DNA from: Christensenella sp. UBA4675
Lineage (GTDB): Bacteria; Bacillota; Clostridia; Christensenellales; Borkfalkiaceae
Assembly: GCA_002405165.1 (NCBI GenBank)
Contig: DHLF01000011.1
Span: forward strand, 1-58,327
Reading direction: 5' to 3'
Length of the DNA: 58,327 bases
Under the pieces are notes generated by a model that saw only the letters and a list, made by a program, of their open reading frames with translations, was not told the origin of the DNA and ran no database searches. Positions 42,210 through 48,711 of this stretch are shown here, piece by piece. Position 1 is the first letter of the stretch. Each line of letters begins with the position of its first letter. Made by a program: the position numbers and the translations under genes.

Positions 42210-43073
42210 ATGTGGATTCTTTTTGCTTTTTTGTCGGCGATCTTCGCGTCTTGTACAACGATATTATCTAAAAGCGGAGTAAAAGATACAAATTCGGACG
42301 TGGCAACCGCAATAAGAACTACCGTAGTTTTACTTTTAAGTTGGGTGGTCGTTTTAATTACGGGGGAAATTTCCGCAATTAGCAAAATATCGGTGAAATC
42401 CCTGATATTTTTATGTTTATCGGGAATTGCAACGGGCGCAAGTTGGATATGTTATTTTAAAGCTTTGCCGATAGGGGAAGTGTCAAAAGTTTCGGCGGTA
42501 GACAAATCGAGTATTATATTTTCCGTAATACTCGCAATGATAATTTTTCCTGCCGAAAGAGCCTTTTGGTGGTTAAAACTTATATTTTTATGCGTAATAG
42601 ACGTAGGAACTTTTCTTATGACGCAATTAAAAAAAGGCGAAACAAACGGTAACGTTTGGTTTATTTTTGCGTTTCTATCGGCAGTTTTTGCGGGGCTTAC
42701 TTCTATTCTTGCCAAAATAGGTATTTCGGGAATACCTTCTAATTTGGCGACTGCTATAAGAACTTGTATCGTCCTAGTTTTTGCTTGGGGTATAGTATTT
42801 GTCAGAAAGGAAGAACGATTTATAAAAATAGTTCCTAAAAAAGACCTTTTATTTTTATGTTTATCGGGAATTGCAACGGCTATAAGTTGGCTTTGTTATT
42901 ATTACGCTATTGCAAAAGGTCAAGTAAGCGTAGTCGTTCCGATAGATAAGTTAAGCGTGCTTTTTACAGTTATTATGTCTATATTTATTTTCAAAGAAAA
43001 ACCGACTTTAAAACTCGTGATAGGACTACTGCTTTTAACTGCGGGAACGATTTGTATGGCAATATTTACCTAA
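42210..43073 (+). CDS. EamA/DMT transporter built from two near-identical halves
   Basis: A 287-residue inner-membrane transporter of the drug/metabolite transporter superfamily, about ten membrane helices. The halves (about 1-140 and 149-287) align end to end: both begin W-[IF]-[LF]FAFLSA, continue with ATAIRT, FLCLSGIAT-x-x-SW-x-CY and end with a VDK/IDK-S-x-x-F pattern. Each half matches the single-unit, five-helix BAT type of EamA protein, so this looks like a fusion of two such units. The substrate is unknown. The ATG has only a distant GGGAAG upstream. Confidence 0.85.
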   Translation: MWILFAFLSAIFASCTTILSKSGVKDTNSDVATAIRTTVVLLLSWVVVLITGEISAISKISVKSLIFLCLSGIATGASWICYFKALPIGEVSKVSAVDKSSIIFSVILAMIIFPAERAFWWLKLIFLCVIDVGTFLMTQLKKGETNGNVWFIFAFLSAVFAGLTSILAKIGISGIPSNLATAIRTCIVLVFAWGIVFVRKEERFIKIVPKKDLLFLCLSGIATAISWLCYYYAIAKGQVSVVVPIDKLSVLFTVIMSIFIFKEKPTLKLVIGLLLLTAGTICMAIFT

Positions 43074-43139
43074 CATTTTTTGTAATTTTTTTAAACGAAA
43101 AAATTGTATTTACAAGTTTTTTTAATGTAAATTAAAGCC

Positions 43140-43161
43140 CGCCCTGCTTAAAAGCAGGGCG
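43140..43161. terminator. GC-rich hairpin after the transporter
   Basis: A 10-bp stem CGCCCTGCTT/AAGCAGGGCG with a 2-nt loop lies 66 nt beyond the transporter stop and 116 nt from the end of the converging gene. It stands out by GC content but has no clean T-run on either strand, so the terminator call is probable rather than sure. Confidence 0.55.
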
Positions 43162-43277
43162 AGCTGAATTATAAATTTAAGCTAAAAATATTATTAAATT
43201 TGTTTTTAAAATATTTAAATTATAAAACTAATAAATTTTTTAAGCGTTCCGCATAGTTTAAAATTTTTAAAATTAAA

Positions 43278-44792
43278 CTAATTTCTTACAACTTGATAAA
43301 GAACGTAGGTTACGTATTCTCCGCGGTAATATTGTTTAACTCTGGAAACTTCCGTATAGTTAGAAGAAGTCAATTCATCTTTATAATTTTTCCATAGTTT
43401 TATAACTATAAAGTCAGCTTGTTTTTCTTCGATGTATTTTTTGCTTTCCTTATCCATTTCGTCTATTTTGCAATTCGTAGTGCAAAAATATTTAAAAGAA
43501 GGTGTTTGTTTTAAGGCGTAGTAAAAACCGCCGTCTAAAAAAGCGTAATTTAAAAGTTTAGGATTTTCTATATCGGAGTTATTTATAATTTCGGCAAACT
43601 TAAACTGAGCCGTATCTTCTTTCTTTTTAAGCAAATAATATTGATTACCGTTTCTAAAAAACGCTAAACAGCAACTAAAACATAAAGCTATGCTTGCAAG
43701 CGTTAAACTAATTATTTTTGCTTTTTGTCTAGATTTAGTCTTAACTTTATTTTTAAAGTCTATTTCAAACAGGGCAATGTATCCGAATACAGCAAAAATG
43801 CTCATCGGAACGGCGTAATAACGATACCACGTAGCGAAAACGTAAGATAAAATTAAAAACGAAATAAACGTTGCAAGTAATAAAAATCTTTCTTTAAATT
43901 TTTTCTTGAAAAATACGACTATTCCGAATATCGCGGGGATTGAAATTTGAAAATTGTTTAGTAACGCTAAGCAAATACCGCCAAGTCCCGAACCTATCGC
44001 ATAGAAGAAATTTTTGCTATCCCTTCCCGTGTACACAAAAAGATTATCGTAAAAATAAACTTCGTATAAATCGTATAAAGCGTTATTTACGGCAAAATAT
44101 ATTATGCAGGGAATAGTAATAATTACTACGCCGAGCAAAATTCCCAAAATCATTTTTAAAACGTCTTTTGCGGATTTTTGCTTTATATATACTACTAAAA
44201 AATAAACAAACCAACCAACGAAAAACGCAAGAAGCGTAAATTTTACCCAAAACAAAAATCCGCCTATCAGTCCCATAAAAATATAGTCTAATAGCTTTAA
44301 ATTTTGTTCGTTTTTTATTCTTTTTAGGGAAATATATAATGAAATTGCCAAAAAAGGCGTAGCAATTTCTTCTACGCTGTTTCCAACCGATACGGCAAAA
44401 GAAAAATAGGTGGACAGGTGAATAACGGTGCAAATAATTAAATTTTTCTTTAAATCTTTAATTCCGTATAATTCCAACGTTTTTTTGGTAAATATTGCAA
44501 AAATAAAAGATAATACTATTTGCAATAAATATAGACCTACGTAAGAATCCTTGGTTAAAAGATAAGCAAATCCGAAATAAAAATAAGTGTAAGGTCCTTT
44601 ATGGTCGAAAACGTCCCTATACAATACTTTTCCGTTCATCATTGCCTTACCCATTGTGTAAAGACAATTTGGGTCAACCCAATCTATAACGGGATATAGA
44701 TAGGATGCTTGCGAAACTATTGCAAGGGTAACGGAAGAGAGTAATAAAAAATATAAATATACGTATAAATTTTTAAATTTACTTTTAATCAT
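43278..44792 (-). CDS. GT-C-type membrane glycosyltransferase-like protein
   Basis: A 504-residue polytopic protein with about ten to eleven membrane helices and a soluble C-terminal domain (about 400-504). The first extracytoplasmic loop contains DWVDPNCLYTMGKAMMNG and VLYRDVFDHKGP, the Asp-containing pattern found in PMT/ArnT-like GT-C glycosyltransferases that use polyprenyl-phosphate sugars. It would thus decorate a surface polymer or protein on the outer face of the membrane. Acceptor and sugar are unknown. It is monocistronic behind a consensus promoter. Confidence 0.72.
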   Translation of the reverse strand: MIKSKFKNLYVYLYFLLLSSVTLAIVSQASYLYPVIDWVDPNCLYTMGKAMMNGKVLYRDVFDHKGPYTYFYFGFAYLLTKDSYVGLYLLQIVLSFIFAIFTKKTLELYGIKDLKKNLIICTVIHLSTYFSFAVSVGNSVEEIATPFLAISLYISLKRIKNEQNLKLLDYIFMGLIGGFLFWVKFTLLAFFVGWFVYFLVVYIKQKSAKDVLKMILGILLGVVIITIPCIIYFAVNNALYDLYEVYFYDNLFVYTGRDSKNFFYAIGSGLGGICLALLNNFQISIPAIFGIVVFFKKKFKERFLLLATFISFLILSYVFATWYRYYAVPMSIFAVFGYIALFEIDFKNKVKTKSRQKAKIISLTLASIALCFSCCLAFFRNGNQYYLLKKKEDTAQFKFAEIINNSDIENPKLLNYAFLDGGFYYALKQTPSFKYFCTTNCKIDEMDKESKKYIEEKQADFIVIKLWKNYKDELTSSNYTEVSRVKQYYRGEYVTYVLYQVVRN

Positions 44793-44834
44793 ATTTTCCT
44801 TAAAAAATTTCGTCTTTCGGTAAAAACCTTATAT

Positions 44835-44863
44835 ATTTTAAGTCAAAAAGAAGATTTTGTCAA
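44835..44863 (-). promoter_or_regulatory. Sigma-A promoter of the GT-C-like gene
   Basis: On the minus strand TTGACA (44858-44863), 17 nt, TAAAAT (44835-44840), 43 nt before the start codon. Confidence 0.82.
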
Positions 44864-45113
44864 TTTTATTAAATAAATAGTTGTATAAATGATTTTTTGG
44901 CTGTTGGGAACGTAAATTCTAACATGTTTTAGCACGGAATAAGGATTTCCGTTAATATCCCCCTAACATAAAAAAATATCATAAAAAAATCAACTAATCA
45001 ATATATAAAATTAGTAAAATTTTCAATTGTTGGCATAATTTTTTCTAATATTATATCACTTGATAAAATATAAAAAAAGACCAAAAAAAATTGATTTTTT
45101 TAAATTGTTCGTA

Positions 45114-45142
45114 TTGACAATTTTGCTACGATGTTATACAAT
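45114..45142 (+). promoter_or_regulatory. Strong promoter of the candidate small RNA
   Basis: A perfect TTGACA (45114-45119), 17 nt, TACAAT (45137-45142). Start expected near 45149. No open frame follows; the unit ends in a terminator 90 nt later. Confidence 0.85.
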
Positions 45143-45148
45143 AAAAAA

Positions 45149-45258
45149 CAAGAGAAAGTAAAAGTTAATAGTTTCACGCTTCATTGGTTTTCTTTTTTTG
45201 AAATTATTTTCTAATAACTTTCTCATTTTTTTTAGGCGGGGTAATCCCCGCCATTTTT
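45149..45258 (+). ncRNA. Candidate small non-coding RNA of about 110 nt
   Basis: A transcription unit set between a consensus promoter and a strong terminator, with no ATG inside it and no ribosome site. GAGAAAGT (45152-45159) can pair with ACTTTCTC (45217-45224), and TTAATAG (45165-45171) partly with CTAATA (45211-45216), closing a long U-rich loop, and the terminator hairpin forms the 3' end. It lacks the SRP RNA core, the tmRNA and RNase P landmarks and the length of 6S RNA. Ends are estimated from promoter and terminator. Confidence 0.6.
45235..45258 (+). terminator. Terminator of the candidate small RNA
   Basis: A perfect stem GGCGGGG (45235-45241) with CCCCGCC (45246-45252), loop TAAT, followed by ATTTTT. 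It is the most GC-rich hairpin in this AT-rich gap. Confidence 0.9.
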
Positions 45259-45301
45259 AATTGTTAGATATGATATTAATTTGAAAATGGCAATAAAAAA
45301 A

Positions 45302-45335
45302 CCTAAAACCACTTTCAAAAAAAGTACGTTTTAGG
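45302..45335 (-). terminator. Terminator of the tRNA-Arg/tRNA-Ala transcript
   Basis: CCTAAAAC (45302-45309) pairs with GTTTTAGG (45328-45335), with an inner ACTTT/AAAGT stem. On the minus strand TTTTTTATTG follows. It begins 5 nt past the 3' end of tRNA-Ala. Confidence 0.85.
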
Positions 45336-45340
45336 GTTGT

Positions 45341-45416
45341 TGGTGGAGATAACGAGATTCGAACTCGTGGCCTTCGCGTTGCGAACGCGACGCTCTACCA
45401 ACTGAGCCATATCCCC
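45341..45416 (-). tRNA. tRNA-Ala (anticodon CGC)
   Basis: A 76-nt cloverleaf with encoded CCA. Acceptor GGGGATA pairs with TATCTCC and includes the G3-U70 pair that marks alanine tRNAs. Anticodon stem TCGCG/CGCGA holds loop TTCGCAA, giving anticodon CGC for GCG codons; T-arm ACGAG-TTCGAAT-CTCGT. Confidence 0.96.
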
Positions 45417-45422
45417 ACGTTG

Positions 45423-45499
45423 TGGCGCGCCATAAGGAATTCGAATCCCTAACCTTTGGTTCCGTAGACCAACGCTCTATCCAGTTGAGCTAATGGCGC
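45423..45499 (-). tRNA. tRNA-Arg (anticodon ACG)
   Basis: A 77-nt cloverleaf with encoded CCA. Acceptor GCGCCAT/ATGGCGC is perfect; anticodon stem TTGGT/ACCAA holds loop CTACGGA with anticodon ACG, whose first base is normally deaminated to inosine. It precedes tRNA-Ala by 6 nt in a shared transcript. Confidence 0.96.
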
Positions 45500-45525
45500 A
45501 TTAGTTTGCCTTTTTATTAAATAAA

Positions 45526-45557
45526 AAAGCTACAATCAACATTATGATTATAGCTTT
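45526..45557 (-). terminator. Terminator of the P-loop ATPase gene, overlapping the tRNA promoter
   Basis: On the minus strand AAAGCTATAATCA pairs with TGATTGTAGCTTT (one G-T pair, 6-nt loop) and is followed by TTTTTT. It begins 24 nt past the ATPase stop. The upstream arm contains the TATAAT of the tRNA-Arg/tRNA-Ala promoter. Confidence 0.88.
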
Positions 45558-45575
45558 GTATTTTTATTTTGTCAA
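45547..45575 (-). promoter_or_regulatory. Consensus promoter of tRNA-Arg and tRNA-Ala
   Basis: On the minus strand a perfect TTGACA (45570-45575), 17 nt, and a perfect TATAAT (45547-45552). The start is expected near 45540, in the loop of the overlapping terminator hairpin, so the tRNA transcript lacks the upstream arm and cannot form that terminator. Confidence 0.9.
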
Positions 45576-45581
45576 TTATTT

Positions 45582-46577
45582 TTAGCTTTTTTTTATTCTT
45601 TTCTCAATTTCGACTTTTGTTTTTTCAAATAACTCGTCAATTCCGTTAAAATCAACGTTCGCTATATAATATTCTTCTAGTTTTTTGTGTAATTTTTTTG
45701 CATTTTTTAATTCGATTCCAGCCTTTTTTAATAGTTTTTCTAAAAGATTAGCGTTGTCTTTATCTATATAATCGTAGTCTTTAATTATAAGTTCGTCTGT
45801 GTCGTCAATTAAAATTGCAAAAACGTCGTCGGGGTTTAAGACGTTATAAAAAGTCGTTATCGAATTATTGTTTTTTAGTAAATCGTTTTTTAAATTATTT
45901 ATAAAAAGGGTATAATCGCAGGCGTTTAATTTAATTTTATTTATGCTTGTATACTTATTTTTATCTATAAAATCAATAAAACCGTTATCGTTTAAACAGT
46001 GTATAAAAAGCTTTCTTTCCGATTTTATTTTACCGTGTTTAAAAGAGTATAGTCTACTATAATAATTTCTTTTTTCTATTTCGGAAAATTTTGCTTCGTT
46101 AGATTTAATAATCTCGTAAATATTTTTGCCTGCGTTTAAATATTTATACAAATTATTGTAAATTTTCTTTTTTTCGTCAATTATGCTTAAAATTTCGTTA
46201 GAATGTTTTGCTACGTCTGAGCTTATAAATTCGCCGACGTTTATAATTTTATCGCAAACCATGGGTACGCTTGCGTCTATAACGTGCGGGCTCGTTCCGT
46301 CTACGATAGAGATGTTTTCGTTTACTAAATTTAAACCGTCTAGACTTTTAGGGTCGCTAGAACAATAAAAATATTCTATATTTTCGCATTTATCGGAAAA
46401 ATATTTTGCGATATTTTTCATAAAAGTGCTTTTTCCCGTTCCCGAACCGCCTTTTATAACGTACCTAAAATACGGACGATTTACGTCCATTATACTGTCA
46501 AAATAATTTACAAATCCGTTGCCCGTGTTAGAGGCGCAAAAATAATTTCTTTCTTTCATACACTTTATTATATTCAT
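45582..46577 (-). CDS. P-loop ATPase of a sporulation-associated family
   Basis: A 331-residue cytoplasmic protein with Walker A GGSGTGKST (43-51), SSDPKSLDG (73-81) and DGTSPH (93-98). These motifs together are typical of a conserved Clostridia/Bacilli ATPase family (I recall it as PRK06851-type) found mostly in spore-formers; its role is unknown. It is a little short for the family. The start is either the first ATG or one six codons later, MKERNYF; neither has a clear ribosome site. It diverges from dpaA, which supports a sporulation link. Confidence 0.7.
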   Translation of the reverse strand: MNIIKCMKERNYFCASNTGNGFVNYFDSIMDVNRPYFRYVIKGGSGTGKSTFMKNIAKYFSDKCENIEYFYCSSDPKSLDGLNLVNENISIVDGTSPHVIDASVPMVCDKIINVGEFISSDVAKHSNEILSIIDEKKKIYNNLYKYLNAGKNIYEIIKSNEAKFSEIEKRNYYSRLYSFKHGKIKSERKLFIHCLNDNGFIDFIDKNKYTSINKIKLNACDYTLFINNLKNDLLKNNNSITTFYNVLNPDDVFAILIDDTDELIIKDYDYIDKDNANLLEKLLKKAGIELKNAKKLHKKLEEYYIANVDFNGIDELFEKTKVEIEKRIKKS

Positions 46578-46595
46578 TTTTTCAAAAGCGGTTAC

Positions 46596-46622
46596 ACATA
46601 AGACAAAAATAAAGCATATATT
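46596..46622 (+). promoter_or_regulatory. Possible mother-cell sigma factor promoter of dpaA
   Basis: CATATATT (46615-46622) matches the CATAnnnT -10 form of sigma-E/sigma-K promoters, with an AC 17 nt upstream (46596-46597) as a sigma-K-like -35. The match is short and the call rests partly on the known mother-cell expression of dpaAB. Confidence 0.35.
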
Positions 46623-46641
46623 TGTTATAGGAGAGAGAAAT

Positions 46642-47391
46642 ATGTTTTTTTTCGATTTGCAGGATAAAAGAAATTATACGGTTAAAGAAATTTTATCAAA
46701 AAATTATAAAACGGCTGTTCTTGAAAAGACGAATGAAATTAAACAAGGGGACGTTATCGTATATTCGCCTGCAAAAAAATTCGATTTAACGGAAGCTTTA
46801 TCGTTGCCGAAAGGAATTACAGTATACTGCGGAAACATTTGCGAGCAAATTCAAAAAATTTTTAAAGAAAAACACATAACCGTAAAAAATTTATTAAAAG
46901 ACGAAATTTTTGCAATAGAGAACGCAAAACTTACCGCAGAAGGAGTTTTGTCCATAATTATAAGTAATACCGATAAAAGTATATTCGAACAAAAAATACT
47001 TTTGTTAGGCGGTGGTAAAATAACCAAAGCGTGCTGTGTTTTATTTAAAAAAATAGGGGTAAACTGTTCCGTTGCAAGTTTTTCTCAAAGCGAGTATTTT
47101 AACGCGTTTTATTATAGCGATAAGCAGTATTTAGGAAACGATTTTTATAAAGAAGTCGGGCTATATGACGTTATAATCAATACTAGACCGTTTTTATACA
47201 TAAATGACGATAAACTCGATAAAATAAAAAAAGACGCTTTGTTTATAGAGACTGCTTCCGAAAATTGTTTAAACGTAACAAGCGTAAAAAATTTTAAATA
47301 TTTTCTTGCTCCAAAGTTACCGCAAAAATTTTCTTCTTACAGCGCGGGGAAAATTATTGCCGAAAAAATATTAGGGGATATAAATGATTAA
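46642..47391 (+). CDS. dpaA: Dipicolinate synthase subunit A
   Basis: With DpaB it makes dipicolinic acid, the calcium chelate of the spore core, from a lysine-pathway intermediate in the mother cell. The Rossmann motif LLLGGGKITKACCVLFKK (about 115-132) and the tail APKLPQKFSSYSAGKIIA match the family. With 249 residues it is clearly shorter than the usual 290-300; the missing part is at the N-terminus. An AGGAG site precedes the ATG, so the short start appears real. It overlaps dpaB by 8 nt. Confidence 0.85.
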   Translation: MFFFDLQDKRNYTVKEILSKNYKTAVLEKTNEIKQGDVIVYSPAKKFDLTEALSLPKGITVYCGNICEQIQKIFKEKHITVKNLLKDEIFAIENAKLTAEGVLSIIISNTDKSIFEQKILLLGGGKITKACCVLFKKIGVNCSVASFSQSEYFNAFYYSDKQYLGNDFYKEVGLYDVIINTRPFLYINDDKLDKIKKDALFIETASENCLNVTSVKNFKYFLAPKLPQKFSSYSAGKIIAEKILGDIND

Positions 47392-47959
47392 AAACGTAGG
47401 ATTTGCAATAACGGGTTCGTTTTGCATGCATAAAAAAATTTTAAAAGTTTTACGAATGTTAAAAGAAAAAGAGTATAACGTTATTCCTATCGTTACGGAT
47501 AACGTTTTTTATACGGATACCAGATTTGGAAAATCAAAAGATTTTATAGAAGAAGTAGAGAATATTACCGAAAGAAAAGTTGTAAAAACCATTGTGGAAG
47601 CCGAACCTTTCGGACCGAAAAATTTAATAGATATTTTAATAATCGCACCTTGCACGGGAAACACGCTTTCAAAAATTGCAAACGCAATAACGGATAACGC
47701 CGTAACTATGGTTGCTAAATCCCATTTAAGAAGTAATAAACCTGTTTTAATAGGCGTTTCTTCTAACGATGCGTTAGGTAAAAACAGCGAAAATTTAGGT
47801 AAACTTATAAATGCTAAAAACGTGTTTTTTATACCTTTTGGGCAAGACGATTTTATAAATAAACCGAATTCTTTAATATCCGACTGGAATTTAACTGAAA
47901 AAGCAATGGCGGAAGCCGACAAAGGTAAACAACTTCAACCTATAATTATTTCTTATTAA
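47384..47959 (+). CDS. dpaB: Dipicolinate synthase subunit B (flavoprotein)
   Basis: A 191-residue flavoprotein of the UbiX/Pad1 fold that joins DpaA in dipicolinate synthesis. The start VGFAITGSFCMHKK, the internal IIAPCTGNTLSKIANAITD and the SNDALGKNSEN block are the DpaB landmarks. Normal length, in contrast to its partner. The overlap with dpaA implies coupled translation. Confidence 0.92.
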   Translation: MIKNVGFAITGSFCMHKKILKVLRMLKEKEYNVIPIVTDNVFYTDTRFGKSKDFIEEVENITERKVVKTIVEAEPFGPKNLIDILIIAPCTGNTLSKIANAITDNAVTMVAKSHLRSNKPVLIGVSSNDALGKNSENLGKLINAKNVFFIPFGQDDFINKPNSLISDWNLTEKAMAEADKGKQLQPIIISY

Positions 47960-48004
47960 AACATTTTTATCCTTTTGCATATACATATAAAGAAGGAGAA
48001 AACT

Positions 48005-48652
48005 ATGTGTATTATTACGAGAGAGAATTGTAGGTGTAATAGACCTAATAATAACAATTTAAACTCGCCCGTAACGGCGAGATACGTTATAGGAGCAACA
48101 GGTCCTAGAGGCCCGTTAGGACCTATCGGTCCGACCGGACCTACAGGACCGACAGGTATCGGAATAACGGGAGCAACGGGAGCAACCGGACCTACGGGAG
48201 CAACGGGAGCTACTGGCGCAACTGGCACAACAGGTCCTACGGGTGCAACCGGCGAGCAAGGTTTACAAGACGCGTTATACGCATCTAGCGGAACGGGTTC
48301 GGTAGACGCAAGCGCAATAATTCCCATTACTCAAAATACGGTGACTACGGATAGTACTTTGTCGGTAGAAGGTAATCAAGTCGTAATTCCCGCAGGAACT
48401 TATTTAGTTTCTTACGGTGTAGAAGGCGCCGATATTACTACCACAGGCGATTTTGGTATAACTTTATACGCAGGTGGAGTAGCTTTAACTAACGGAGCAA
48501 TAAACGATTATGCTACTAACGGACAAAATAAATCCGTTTCTAAAACGATATTGTATCAAACGGGAACTGCTACGACCTTAGGACTGTACAATACTTCTAA
48601 CTCTGCGATAACGCTCGGAAACGCGTTTATTACCGTTGTAAGATTTGAGTAA
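48005..48652 (+). CDS. Collagen-like spore-surface-type protein (BclA-like)
   Basis: A 215-residue protein: a short cysteine-bearing N-terminus (MCIITRENCRCNRP), about 19 Gly-X-Y triplets rich in GPT and GAT (residues 30-87), and a C-terminal beta-rich domain (about 88-215) with the length and feel of BclA/C1q-like trimerising domains. Proteins of this type form hair-like filaments on the exosporium or spore coat. The start with AAGGAG is chosen; an ATG ten codons upstream has none. There is no signal peptide, as expected for a mother-cell protein. It follows dpaAB by 45 nt. Confidence 0.85.
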   Translation: MCIITRENCRCNRPNNNNLNSPVTARYVIGATGPRGPLGPIGPTGPTGPTGIGITGATGATGPTGATGATGATGTTGPTGATGEQGLQDALYASSGTGSVDASAIIPITQNTVTTDSTLSVEGNQVVIPAGTYLVSYGVEGADITTTGDFGITLYAGGVALTNGAINDYATNGQNKSVSKTILYQTGTATTLGLYNTSNSAITLGNAFITVVRFE

Positions 48653-48661
48653 TAAAATTAA

Positions 48662-48689
48662 AAAAATTGCGGTTTTAACCGCAATTTTT
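48662..48689. terminator. Bidirectional terminator between the collagen-like gene and typA
   Basis: AAAAATTGCGGTT (48662-48674) pairs with AACCGCAATTTTT (48677-48689), giving A-runs and T-runs on both sides. It lies between converging genes. Confidence 0.9.
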
Positions 48690-48711
48690 TATGCTTTAAA
48701 TTTTACGAAAA

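Larger units (their letters stand above)
44793..45340. other. 548-nt gap with two promoters and a candidate small RNA
   Basis: Between the glycosyltransferase-like gene and tRNA-Ala. It holds, in order, a minus-strand promoter for the membrane enzyme, about 240 nt of AT-rich sequence in which I see nothing but a weak GGAA/TTCC hairpin, a plus-strand promoter and a promoter-to-terminator transcription unit without a reading frame, and the terminator of the tRNA pair. Confidence 0.8.

Noticed and set aside
45134..45226. A 30-residue minus-strand frame (basic start, hydrophobic end) exactly opposite the candidate small RNA
   Set aside because: It resembles a type I toxin with an antisense RNA, but it has no Shine-Dalgarno, only a poor possible promoter, and lies in AT-rich DNA where such frames arise by chance. 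Kept as a remote alternative only.
47961..47988. Sigma-K-like promoter before the collagen-like gene
   Set aside because: AC and a CATA box occur, but the conserved T of CATAnnnTA is out of place and there are two overlapping CATA copies; not secure enough to list.
48092..48265. Tandem repeats as a CRISPR or minisatellite
   Set aside because: The repetition is the Gly-X-Y codon pattern of the collagen-like protein; there are no spacers.
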